Shown here: positions 7,701 through 14,630 of the stretch, in pieces
How the letters are laid out: the number at the start of each line of letters is the position of its first letter
How positions within the stretch are numbered: the stretch's first letter is position 1
Origin: Prevotellaceae bacterium UBA4359
GTDB taxonomy: Bacteria > Bacteroidota > Bacteroidia > Bacteroidales > Bacteroidaceae
NCBI GenBank assembly: GCA_002393555.1
Contig: DGSP01000074.1
Span: 1 to 23,780 of the forward strand
Length of the DNA: 23,780 bases
Reading direction: 5' to 3'
Notes under the pieces: model-generated
Told to the model about the DNA's origin: nothing
What the model saw: the letters and a program-made list of their open reading frames with translations, nothing else
The model's database searches: none
Made by a program: the position numbers and the translations under genes

Positions 7701-10095
7701 TGGCCAGCAAACCAGTTCCACGGCCTGTGGCAGAGACGGTCACCGTACCATAGCCACTAAAACCACTGATGGTACCTGTAGAAGTGTTGAAACCTGTAGT
7801 GATGTTACCATCATCTGTCAGGGTATAAGTAATGTTGGTTGTTCCTTGGTTCTTGATGTTGTTCTTATAGTTGGTTTTGTCCGAGGTCAAGAACACCTCA
7901 TTGCCATCGGCAAAGGCCATGTCGGCACTCACGTTGATGTTGTAGATGTAGAGATCCTGACCCGAAGCAGAAATGGTGACGTAGCCGTCCTCAATGGCCA
8001 GAAACTTGAAGTCCTTACGTTCTGGCGTCGCATAAAAACCGTCGGTATATTCACCATCGTGGTCTGTCACATTGGTGATGCCAAACTCTTCTTCGGCCAA
8101 TGCTTTGGCGTTGATGGTGACAGTCATGCCAGCCCTGACCGGGAAGCGGAGTTTGGCACTGGTGGCTTTGGGCAGCACGATGTGACTGGGTGATTGGTAG
8201 TAATATCTTACAGAACCGCTGGTTTGCAAGCCTGCTGTGCGGCTGAAGTAACTTCCATTAGTCGTTAAGATGGGTTGAAAAGTAGCGGTGCTTCTTTCTT
8301 TTCTATAGGTATTTAGAGTCCACTCGGCACTGAGGGTATTCGCCTCTCCCGAAGTGAAGCCAGTCAAGTCCCATGAGCCATCGATAACATAGAGATTGGT
8401 GGTGATTCCTGTCAGATGGGGGTACGTCTCCGGAGTGTCTGATGTGAGGTTGGCAGTGATGGTGGTTGTTCCTTTTTGGGTAAGCGTAGTGACAGTTCCT
8501 GTACTGCCATCGATGGTGGCAATGCCTGTTGCAGAAGAGGTGAAAGTCCCTGCGGTGTAGTGGCTGGTGAGGTTGGTGTCGGTTGACAAGTCCGTGACTT
8601 GGATGGAAGGAGTGGCAAGTGTTTCCTTATAGAAGGCAATACCGTCAATAGAAGTAGGATAGTTGAAAGCGACCTGCAAGTTTGTGTAGGTGAGCGACTT
8701 GAGGCTAAAAGTTCCTGTCTGTGAATATAAATAGTAAGTTCCTGTTTCTGTTAAGTCCACTTTGCCACGTGCCAAGGAGCCATTGCTTGGATTAGCAATG
8801 CTCATTACGGCGGTCTCCATACTGCTTCCGTTCCACCTGCGTAGCAACACTGGCTCGTCAGTTGGGGCAGTAAAGTAGCCATCGACTACCAGAGTCTTAG
8901 GTTCGATGACATCGAGTTTGAAATAAGTGCCCATCGTGGGTTCTATCTCTTTGTTCCAGTTTTCATCCCAATATGTGTGTGTATAGCCATTTGCATCGAT
9001 ACAAACCACGGCATTGTTTCCGTCGTTGCGTATCACTTGTGGCTCTGTGTCACTTCCGAAGTGTAGTGTCAAGCCCGTCCCTATGGTCACATTCTCGTCG
9101 ATTATCGTACCTACGGCATATCCTACATCGAAGGTCTCCCCGATGACTAACGAACTGGCACTGATGTTATTACGAGTGCCGACCTTCAGATTGTAGGATG
9201 AAGAGTGACCTGTGGCTGATGCAGTAATGGTGATGGCATTGTCTCCCGATGTCTTGATGGGGTAGAACGGAAAGTAAGGTGAAATGTTGGTCTCAGTACG
9301 GACATAACCGTTATTGCCCGTGATGCTGTAGGTTACGTCAAGTCCAGTTGCGTTCACCAGTGGTGACTGATACACCATGTCCTCCATATACATCACATCC
9401 TCCCCTTTGGGGAAGTAGAAGTCGTCGTTCACTTTTACATTGCTGAGGGTGATAGTGGAAGAGTTCTGCCATGAGTAGGCTTCGATGATGGTGAGGTTGG
9501 CTACTGAGGTAGAACGGTTTGAAGCGGTGAAATATGTGGTTGTTCCATCTGTCAATGAGTAACTATATGTGCTTGAAGTTCTGTTGAAAATAAAGGTTGC
9601 ATGGATGGTTTTGCCAAAAGCCTCATAGTATGAAGAACTTCCATTTGTGCCATAATCATGTCCACATCCGCCTGCAAATGAACGGTAATAGTCATTTCTA
9701 CTACCACTTGAGCCAGACCCGAACAGATGCATGATGCCAGTTTGGGTATAAGAACTTGAAGAAGACCCATTTGCGTTAGTTCCTCGTTTATTCTTATCTC
9801 CAATGCCTATCCACCAGCGGCTGCCTGTAGGAATGTTGCAGTCGAACTCCACCTTCACTGTTTCCATTGTTGTGATTCCAGCAATCTCGCTCAAGTCTGC
9901 GATGGCCAAGGCATACTGATTGCCTGCATTAGGAGCCGTGGTGAAGGTTCCGTCGCCGTTGTTGATCATTCGGTTGACAGCCTGAAACGCTATTTCTCCC
10001 CACGCCCCATTCGCTCCCACCATCAGCAGGAGGAGGAGCACCATGCGGAGCAGGGTTGTGGTTGTTATGTTGTTGGTCTTCTTCATGTTGGTCAT
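4795..10095 (-). CDS. Giant secreted repeat protein with type IX-like C-terminal tail
   Basis: This 1766-aa protein starts with a classical signal peptide (MKK followed by an LLLLLL core, cleavage near AWG-E at residue 33) and has no lipobox cysteine. Most of it is Thr/Ser/Gly-rich β sequence. Several stretches resemble bacterial Ig-like (Big_2) domains: strings such as TGIATIDGSTGTVT (around 530), and similar ones near 790-800 and 1000. The last 31 residues (IYNLNGQAV, then GIYVKNGKKFMVK) match the T9SS/Por-type C-terminal tail seen in secreted Prevotella proteins. It therefore probably reaches the surface by type IX secretion rather than as a lipoprotein. It sits 6 bases after the 430-aa pilin gene, so the two are probably translationally coupled. 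Met1 and Met4 are both plausible starts. A surface adhesin role is inferred; no catalytic motif was recognised. Confidence 0.75.
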   Translation of the reverse strand: MTNMKKTNNITTTTLLRMVLLLLLMVGANGAWGEIAFQAVNRMINNGDGTFTTAPNAGNQYALAIADLSEIAGITTMETVKVEFDCNIPTGSRWWIGIGDKNKRGTNANGSSSSSYTQTGIMHLFGSGSSGSRNDYYRSFAGGCGHDYGTNGSSSYYEAFGKTIHATFIFNRTSSTYSYSLTDGTTTYFTASNRSTSVANLTIIEAYSWQNSSTITLSNVKVNDDFYFPKGEDVMYMEDMVYQSPLVNATGLDVTYSITGNNGYVRTETNISPYFPFYPIKTSGDNAITITASATGHSSSYNLKVGTRNNISASSLVIGETFDVGYAVGTIIDENVTIGTGLTLHFGSDTEPQVIRNDGNNAVVCIDANGYTHTYWDENWNKEIEPTMGTYFKLDVIEPKTLVVDGYFTAPTDEPVLLRRWNGSSMETAVMSIANPSNGSLARGKVDLTETGTYYLYSQTGTFSLKSLTYTNLQVAFNYPTSIDGIAFYKETLATPSIQVTDLSTDTNLTSHYTAGTFTSSATGIATIDGSTGTVTTLTQKGTTTITANLTSDTPETYPHLTGITTNLYVIDGSWDLTGFTSGEANTLSAEWTLNTYRKERSTATFQPILTTNGSYFSRTAGLQTSGSVRYYYQSPSHIVLPKATSAKLRFPVRAGMTVTINAKALAEEEFGITNVTDHDGEYTDGFYATPERKDFKFLAIEDGYVTISASGQDLYIYNINVSADMAFADGNEVFLTSDKTNYKNNIKNQGTTNITYTLTDDGNITTGFNTSTGTISGFSGYGTVTVSATGRGTGLLANTTQYYTIHVVDMDIIESSINQEIGTGGTVTISNLKTNVKVVTGRNPETTSSDFQTKVSFTVEDISKPTTRALIRYNADGTYDLTVIGTGDITIKATLGLIEQTYTYVITGPEFKNYMAVTTNDVDTYTMKLDDTSGATDITYSINEVKGELNNLSLSIDPSTGEISGIQEAKTNENSGGAIQVIANCTYNGTSHTVYGMLTIAYTAHEWKLDNTPTLTNYPTDWTKVENGSSWVNYYNSVTKGDNALMMAESAGLQTISNVGRLGTATNEAGTSEKGLMVSQGTTLIIPQVKPGRWIDINWIRHNPGQGERFRCTNLLDIDGKEITEILRIGSTAGSGSGYQGTYSFQVKGNPNGEPVDVTITAIDNAWTEIDRIILHDRTDYQSTMYADIHTPYPSTAAPKHYVWDDGERHEARYGHNLFQNSPNAPYTYAVSTDATLDATIEMNGWYSARGAYYEDPVIKYNSGWGKYYITLTSYSSDYKYAVGRRTWTITVGRKPAQTYPYTWDFTKYRSATRANLGDVTWTYNGDEVTVKTDNYNTNDYESYFVDNSQLMSKALNSALPETEGLGFSITDKTNGGMTLDMQSKVSSTGSAASGGETWRKGELSFKGGGTITVPAPGTDGYYIYIKSSVEPNNVSNTTTCDRNDVNNSNGQYCYKIDNKDTDAVITFSSDADIYAIGVTNIFKDLTPMSGTAWATESRDHAIDHSLTGYLTTNPVKAYAIIETEENPSYTTDLKKATVAIKDQRYVVPANTGLVLKQTESLPTLGEGVTTYNVPLFYPAVTTSTTAEDFDKNLMRPNVTATTYSSEQEGFNNNTYVRFILASRYMTWMQTEAAGVTTKTYPSGWQTGSQPVFYKLHIYKSGVAGEDVATLNTLKANKAYLLLPYKQGMNYPLWWGDSNSPAPRRYIAIEGVSDMEELEALEEMEREAGRGDGRIYNLNGQAVGNDEKSLPAGIYVKNGKKFMVK

Positions 10096-10101
10096 CTTAT
10101 T

Positions 10102-11394
10102 TTATTGTCTTAGTGGAGCCAGCGAGGAGTTGGCACTGGTGCCGTGTTCGATGGTGACGTTGGCAGGGACGGGAGTGTTGGTCCAGTCGGTGGCTGTCAC
10201 GTCGAGTCGGAGGGTGCGGAGTCCGACAACGAAGTTGAGGTAGTATTTGAAGCCAGCCTGGAGGGCGAGGCCGGAGACGTTGATGGTGGAGGTGCGGTCT
10301 TCGGCCACATAGGTGCCGTTGGCTGCTTTGCCGCTGATGCACCAGTTGAGGGTGACGGTGTAGGTGTAGTTTTGCTCAGTATTCGGGATGACGAAGAAGC
10401 ACTGCTCCTTGCCAGTCGTGGTGTGGTTGGCGATGAGGAGTTGTTGGGCTGATTGGGTGATACCAGTTAGGCTATTCGTCGTCATGATAGTCTCGGTTGT
10501 ACTTCCTTCAGGATGTCTGAACGCTGCATTGATAAGGTCATTATTCACCTTGAGGGTGGTATTCGTGGCCGAGCCAAGGTCTTCCCATAAAGGTTCGTTG
10601 GGTGTGGTGTTCTTTAGGTTGAGCACTCCTGTTGGGTAGAAATTTCCGCTGATGGTCAGTTTCTTCACCGTTATTATGTAGCGTCCGCCGTCTCCCAGCA
10701 GGTTGGCCACCTCTGACTCGTCGGTCAGGTCGGCGGTGTTGTTGTCTTGGTCGATGATGGCTTGCACATGGAAACCGATGGCAGCCAAGGCATGGCGGAA
10801 GGTGAAGAGGATGGGGCCACCCGTCTGTTTCAGTGTGGCATCAGTCCACGGCAGTCCTGTGTCGCCATTGATGCCCCAGAGGAGGTCAACGCCTGCATCG
10901 GGTGTGGTGGCGATGGTGTAGGTCACGGTGGGGTCGCCAGCCGTGTTTCTGCTCACATCGGTGATGCCTGTCCCGCTGCCTGCTGCCACATATGGAGCGT
11001 ATGCATAGAACGAAATCTTGGTGTCTTCTTTCCAGTATTTAGTGTCTTCATAGGTCCAGTTTCTCGGATAGAGGTAGAGGTCTTCGGGGTTGGCCACGGG
11101 GGAACTTTCACTGCCGTTGTAGGAGACCTTGGTGTTGTTGAGCCAACTGGTAAAACCGTCTGAAGCGGAGGAAGAGAACACGCCGAAGCCATAGTCGGCT
11201 GTGGCCAGTGTGCTGTAGTCGATGACTCCCGTGCTGCCAGCGCGGGTGTTCTGTCCTTCCACGGTGGCACTCAGTGTGATGGCGGTGCCTTGGGGCGACT
11301 CCGTTGTGCCTTCGTTGTCGGCTGTGCAGTTGCTTGTCAGCAGGGCAGCCGCAAGGCAGAGGAGGGATGATATGCAGGAATAGAGTTTCTTCAT
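10102..11394 (-). CDS. Fimbrillin-family lipoprotein (430 aa)
   Basis: This is a pilin-like lipoprotein. The signal peptide ends at LLTSNC (Cys23), with an unusual Asn at -1 of the lipobox, followed by TADNEG. The probable cleavage site is NTRAG (Arg51). Core motifs are FYAYAPY (129-135), DLLWG (170-174) and FRHALAAIGFHV (199-210). The last ~120 residues are β-rich and end soon after a VTATDW motif, which resembles VVDW and VSVDDW at the same place in the 463- and 512-aa paralogues. It lies 12 bases after the 306-aa gene and 6 bases before the 1766-aa gene. It is a good candidate for a structural pilin, but the stalk subunit cannot be separated from adaptors by sequence alone. Confidence 0.82.
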   Translation of the reverse strand: MKKLYSCISSLLCLAAALLTSNCTADNEGTTESPQGTAITLSATVEGQNTRAGSTGVIDYSTLATADYGFGVFSSSASDGFTSWLNNTKVSYNGSESSPVANPEDLYLYPRNWTYEDTKYWKEDTKISFYAYAPYVAAGSGTGITDVSRNTAGDPTVTYTIATTPDAGVDLLWGINGDTGLPWTDATLKQTGGPILFTFRHALAAIGFHVQAIIDQDNNTADLTDESEVANLLGDGGRYIITVKKLTISGNFYPTGVLNLKNTTPNEPLWEDLGSATNTTLKVNNDLINAAFRHPEGSTTETIMTTNSLTGITQSAQQLLIANHTTTGKEQCFFVIPNTEQNYTYTVTLNWCISGKAANGTYVAEDRTSTINVSGLALQAGFKYYLNFVVGLRTLRLDVTATDWTNTPVPANVTIEHGTSANSSLAPLRQ

Positions 11395-11406
11395 GTTGCA
11401 GTGAGT

Positions 11407-12327
11407 TTAGTCGGTGATGACCACCTCGAAGTTGTTGTTGATGGTGAGGTTGAGGGTCTTGTTCACCCCTTTTTCGAGCGGTATGTTGCTGAAGGTGAAG
11501 GACTCGGTGCCAAAGTCGGTGGTGCTGATGGTGAAGGTGATGCTGACCGATGGGCCAGGAATCAGCAGCAGGGGTGTGTCCGAGGTGGTGAAGTCTGTGG
11601 TCTCTCCAGCCGCCACGTTCTGATTGAGCGAGCTGTATGGCTTGTCCGATAATTTGGTTATAGCCCCCTCATCGCTCCACACTCCCGTTGCCATCGTCAG
11701 TTGTCGACGGGTGTAGAGTGTGCCTGTCACAGAGATGCTTTTGAGCGTGATGGGTCTTCCGTAGTGGTTAGTGATGGTGCCGAAGGAGAGTTTTGCCAGC
11801 ACATGCTGGAACTTGAGGGTCACGGTACCTTGGTCATCGGTCTGTTTGGCATTCGTCTTGCCCGCACAGAGCAGGTCGGTTGTGTTGCCGATGGTGGTGG
11901 TGAACATGAGTGTTCCATCAGAGACGGTGAATGAGGAGCCATCGGCGTATGTTCCATCGCCATCATAGGGAGCGTAGGCATACATATTAACGGTGGTTTC
12001 CCTGTTGTGTTTCCACAGCAGGAGGTTGCCGTAGTTCCATCGTTGGTGGGTGGCATCCCAAGTTACCTGTTTGTCAGCCATCTTGAACCCGCTGCAGTAG
12101 AGGCCAAAACCTGCGGTCGAAGTCTTCAGTGCTTCCTCGGTGACCGTGGCCCGTGTCAGTTGCAGTGTCTCTCCCTGCCAGGGTTCCTCGCTCAGGTTCA
12201 GTTGGAGTGCGGCAGTCGTGTTGTCAGCCGTCTGTTCGTCGTCCGAGCAGCCGACGGTCAACAGGGCTGTCAGCAGCAGGGGTGTCAATATGTAGTTGAT
12301 GGGTTTCATGGGTCTGTTTGGGTGCAT
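11407..12327 (-). CDS. Short fimbrillin-family lipoprotein (306 aa)
   Basis: This is the shortest pilin-like lipoprotein of the operon. The lipobox is LTVGC (Cys27 from the first Met, Cys21 from the second), followed by SDDEQ, a good surface-export signature. The protease-site motif is LTRAT (Arg59). Core motifs are MYAYAPY (115-121), DLLCAG (151-156) and FQHVLAKLSF (173-182). It ends with a run of β-strands and lacks the VDDW-type C-terminal segment of its longer paralogues. That could mean a different assembly position, such as an anchor or the base of the pilus, but this is inference. The start is either 12327 or 12309 (MKPINY); the second gives a more usual signal peptide. The gaps to its neighbours are 26 and 12 bases. 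Confidence 0.8.
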   Translation of the reverse strand: MHPNRPMKPINYILTPLLLTALLTVGCSDDEQTADNTTAALQLNLSEEPWQGETLQLTRATVTEEALKTSTAGFGLYCSGFKMADKQVTWDATHQRWNYGNLLLWKHNRETTVNMYAYAPYDGDGTYADGSSFTVSDGTLMFTTTIGNTTDLLCAGKTNAKQTDDQGTVTLKFQHVLAKLSFGTITNHYGRPITLKSISVTGTLYTRRQLTMATGVWSDEGAITKLSDKPYSSLNQNVAAGETTDFTTSDTPLLLIPGPSVSITFTISTTDFGTESFTFSNIPLEKGVNKTLNLTINNNFEVVITD

Positions 12328-12353
12328 GATATTTCTTTAAGGAGTCGTGGTGG

Positions 12354-13892
12354 TTATTCGGTGTTGCTGTCGTCGAGGTTATATTCTCCCACCGTCTTGC
12401 TGTTCCATTCCACCACCATCGGTGTGAGAGTGATGGGTGTTTCCCAGTCATCCACACTCACCTCAAACTTCACGGTGGTCAGGCCCGGTTGCAGACGCAA
12501 CTGGTACGACTTTCCGCCCTCGAAGGCAAAGTTGTCGAAGGTGGCGGTGATGTCGTTCTTCACGATGGAGTAGAACTTGGGTGTGTTGAGTGTCAGGTTG
12601 GTGTCGTAGGTGATGACATAGTAAACCATCCTCACCGTCGTGGGGGTGGAAGCGCTGATGTAGTCGTTGGTGGGGATGACCATGAACTGGAAGGTGCCGT
12701 CGTTCAGGAGTGGCACTTCTGTGTGGGTCACGCCAATGGGCAGTGCATCGAACTTCTCCTTGGCGGCCTCCGTGTCGCCATTGGTATCGACCAGAAAGTC
12801 GTGGTGGTAGGTGCTGTCCTCACCTGCCACCTTGTAGGTGTCGCCCAGTGTGGCGTTGATGTTGATGCCGTCGATGGTGAGGGTCTGTTCGGTGCTTGCC
12901 GTCGGTTCCCAATGGGGAGCCGATGCGTTGTCGGTGGCAGGAGCGAAGTACATCTTCCCTTCGGTGAAGAAGGGGCTGATGCTCACACTCTCGATGAGGA
13001 TTTTCGTGTCCTTGTCCACGTCGTCGGGATAGAGCACCGAGGTATCATCGTTGTCGGTGTGGTCGAAGAGTCCCTGCACGGTGATGGAGAACTTGGCCAG
13101 TGCATGCTTGAAGAGGAAACTCACCTGCTCATCCACCGTCTGCTTGGTCAGGTCGATGTTGTGGGCAGCACCCAGTGCCGTGAGGGCAGGGTCGGGGTTG
13201 TCGGTGCCGTCGGCTTCTTTGTATTGGAAAGCACCTCTCACGCCCCAGAGCAAATCGACGTTGTAGAGAGGGTCGTAGGCAGGGAACGGATGTTCGGTGG
13301 TGGCTTCGGTGGTGCCGTCGGTCTTGTAGGTGAGGTAGGATGCTTCGGCCTCGGCGGTGTTGGCGGTCATGCCGACGATGCCCTTGGTGACATCGGTGAG
13401 TGTGCCCGTCGAAGGTATCACCTCCACGTAGGGTGCGTAGGCAAAGAAACTCAGGTATTGCGGTGCCGCCTCGGTGGCCGTGTTGGAGGGCGAGCCGTTC
13501 GCATTGGCCGCATCCGTTCCGTTGGGCCAGTATTTTACGGGCGAGTAATTCCAGCGGCTGTTGGCATCGTCCCAGGCCACTTGTTGGTTATACATGAAGT
13601 TCATCAGGGTGCCTGTGCCACTCTTCCATGAGGCCCACTTGTCAGTGCCTGTGTGGCAAGCCATCACGCCAAATCCGCCAGTGGTGGCATCGGTGTCTTT
13701 CAGTTTGCTGGTGGTCATTTCGCCTACATAGCCAGCACGTGTGTTTTGTTTTTGCGCCAGTTGGGCATCGAAAGAGACGGCAGCGGGCGGATTGGTGTGG
13801 GAGTCCACCTCCACGCTGTCTTTCACACACGATGTCAACATGAAGATAAGTAGTGGTATGATGAAAGTTTCTCCGTTTCTCATGCGCGTCAC
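12354..13892 (-). CDS. Fimbrillin-family lipoprotein (512 aa), first gene of the pilus operon
   Basis: This gene lies just behind the operon promoter. The signal peptide ends at lipobox MLTSC (Cys22), followed by VKDSVE. The probable cleavage site is NTRAG (Arg52). Core motifs are YNQQVAW (101-107), FFAYAPY (149-155), DLLWG (213-217) and FKHALAKFSI (261-270). The C-terminal part has VSVDDW and ends NLDDSNTE. Met1 at 13892 gives a leader of about 15 bases from the predicted promoter; Met4 (13883) is the alternative start. The family is Mfa/FimA-like fimbrillin. As the first gene of the set it could be the main pilin or an anchor; sequence does not decide this. Confidence 0.82.
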   Translation of the reverse strand: MTRMRNGETFIIPLLIFMLTSCVKDSVEVDSHTNPPAAVSFDAQLAQKQNTRAGYVGEMTTSKLKDTDATTGGFGVMACHTGTDKWASWKSGTGTLMNFMYNQQVAWDDANSRWNYSPVKYWPNGTDAANANGSPSNTATEAAPQYLSFFAYAPYVEVIPSTGTLTDVTKGIVGMTANTAEAEASYLTYKTDGTTEATTEHPFPAYDPLYNVDLLWGVRGAFQYKEADGTDNPDPALTALGAAHNIDLTKQTVDEQVSFLFKHALAKFSITVQGLFDHTDNDDTSVLYPDDVDKDTKILIESVSISPFFTEGKMYFAPATDNASAPHWEPTASTEQTLTIDGININATLGDTYKVAGEDSTYHHDFLVDTNGDTEAAKEKFDALPIGVTHTEVPLLNDGTFQFMVIPTNDYISASTPTTVRMVYYVITYDTNLTLNTPKFYSIVKNDITATFDNFAFEGGKSYQLRLQPGLTTVKFEVSVDDWETPITLTPMVVEWNSKTVGEYNLDDSNTE

Positions 13893-13911
13893 ATTCTATA
13901 CAATAAACGCA

Positions 13912-13919
13912 CAAAACTA
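13912..13919 (-). promoter_or_regulatory. Promoter of the pilus operon (-7 element)
   Basis: On the minus strand TAGTTTTG matches the Bacteroidetes -7 consensus TAnnTTTG, preceded by a run of eight T. No good TTTG -33 box is present at 19-21 bases. Transcription would start about 15-25 bases before the 512-aa gene. No inverted repeats suggesting an invertible promoter were seen around it. Confidence 0.55.
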
Positions 13920-13955
13920 CAAAAAAAAGTGGAAAGAAATGCGTTGACAGATGCT

Positions 13956-13995
13956 AAAAAGGGGAAAAACAGGCGGTGTGGCCTGCTTTCCCCCC
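13956..13995 (-). terminator. Rho-independent terminator after the redox-type gene
   Basis: A long hairpin (GGGGAAA, CAGGC arm at 13961-13974 and the matching arm at 13981-13995, 6-base loop, one bulge) is followed on the minus strand by TTTTT. It lies just after the stop codon of the 14016-14513 gene and just before the pilus promoter, so it separates the two operons. Confidence 0.8.
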
Positions 13996-14015
13996 TAAAA
14001 CGTAAAGTCCAAAGG

Positions 14016-14513
14016 TCAATTCGGGGCGATTTCTCCCACTTCGTCCAGATAGTGGCAGTAGATGCGGATGGCAGTTTCGACCATACGGATGCAGGGACGT
14101 TTCTTGTAGTATTCGTCGGTGCGAGGTTCGGGTGTGGCCACAATCTTGATTTCGGGCATGGTGCCGTCGGCGCGCCGCTTGTTCAGTCCCAGCAGTTCCT
14201 TACAGATGAGGCTGCCCGTCTCGGCCTTGAAGTCGGCTGCCAGCCGTTGCACCACCTCGTAGTTCTTCTTTTTGAGTTCCTGGTCGGGGTAGTCGCCCTT
14301 CACCTCCAGTCCAGCCAACATGAACATGCCGCAGGCCGTGCCGCAGGTCTCTCGCATTCGGCCGATGCCTCCGCCGAAGGAGCCGGAGATGTGGGCAGCG
14401 AAAGGCTCGTCCAGTCCGTAGCGGTCGGCAAAGGCCAGCACGACGGACTGGGCACAGTTGTAGCCCTGCTTGAAGTAGGATATGCCTTTTTGGACTCGTT
14501 GCTCGGTGGTCAT
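14016..14513 (-). CDS. CGCAxxGCC family (putative redox-active) protein
   Basis: This 165-aa protein matches the C_GCAxxG_C_C family, small Cys-rich proteins thought to be redox-active, with function still unclear. Visible signatures are GYNCAQSV (Cys20), GSFGGGIGRMRETCGTACG (Cys57, Cys61) and TGSLICKELLG (Cys104), with further Cys at 141 and 153. There is no signal peptide or membrane segment, so it should be cytoplasmic. It lies 117 bases after the dTDP-glucose dehydratase gene on the same strand; the gap holds a CTAG decamer array and no obvious promoter, so co-transcription is likely. A strong terminator follows. Confidence 0.85.
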   Translation of the reverse strand: MTTEQRVQKGISYFKQGYNCAQSVVLAFADRYGLDEPFAAHISGSFGGGIGRMRETCGTACGMFMLAGLEVKGDYPDQELKKKNYEVVQRLAADFKAETGSLICKELLGLNKRRADGTMPEIKIVATPEPRTDEYYKKRPCIRMVETAIRIYCHYLDEVGEIAPN

Positions 14514-14550
14514 TGTTGTCTAAGGTTTTCTGGACTTTATAGATTATAGC

Positions 14551-14630
14551 ATTTCCTAGGATTTCCTAGGCTCTCCTAGGCTCTCCGAGGACTTCCTAGG
14601 ACTTCCTAGGCTCTCCTAGGTTTTCCTATG
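14551..14630 (+). repeat. Tandem decamer array centred on CCTAGG
   Basis: Eight consecutive 10-bp units of the form NNTYCCTAGG run from 14551 to 14630. Two are degenerate (CCGAGG at 14585-14590 and CCTATG at 14625-14630). The array ends exactly at the TAG stop codon of the dehydratase gene (14631-14633, minus strand). Each perfect unit contains the palindrome CCTAGG. The first six bases and period are the same as in the array at 22595-22684. Confidence 0.95.

Noticed and set aside
12489..13631. Plus-strand open frame (380 aa) over the 512-aa pilin
   Set aside because: It is antisense to a clear fimbrillin gene, Val/Gly/His-rich with no signal peptide, and has no promoter on that strand.
13893..13960. 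Invertible promoter of the pilus operon
   Set aside because: Phase-variable pilus promoters often have flanking inverted repeats; none of useful length was found by eye around the -7 element.
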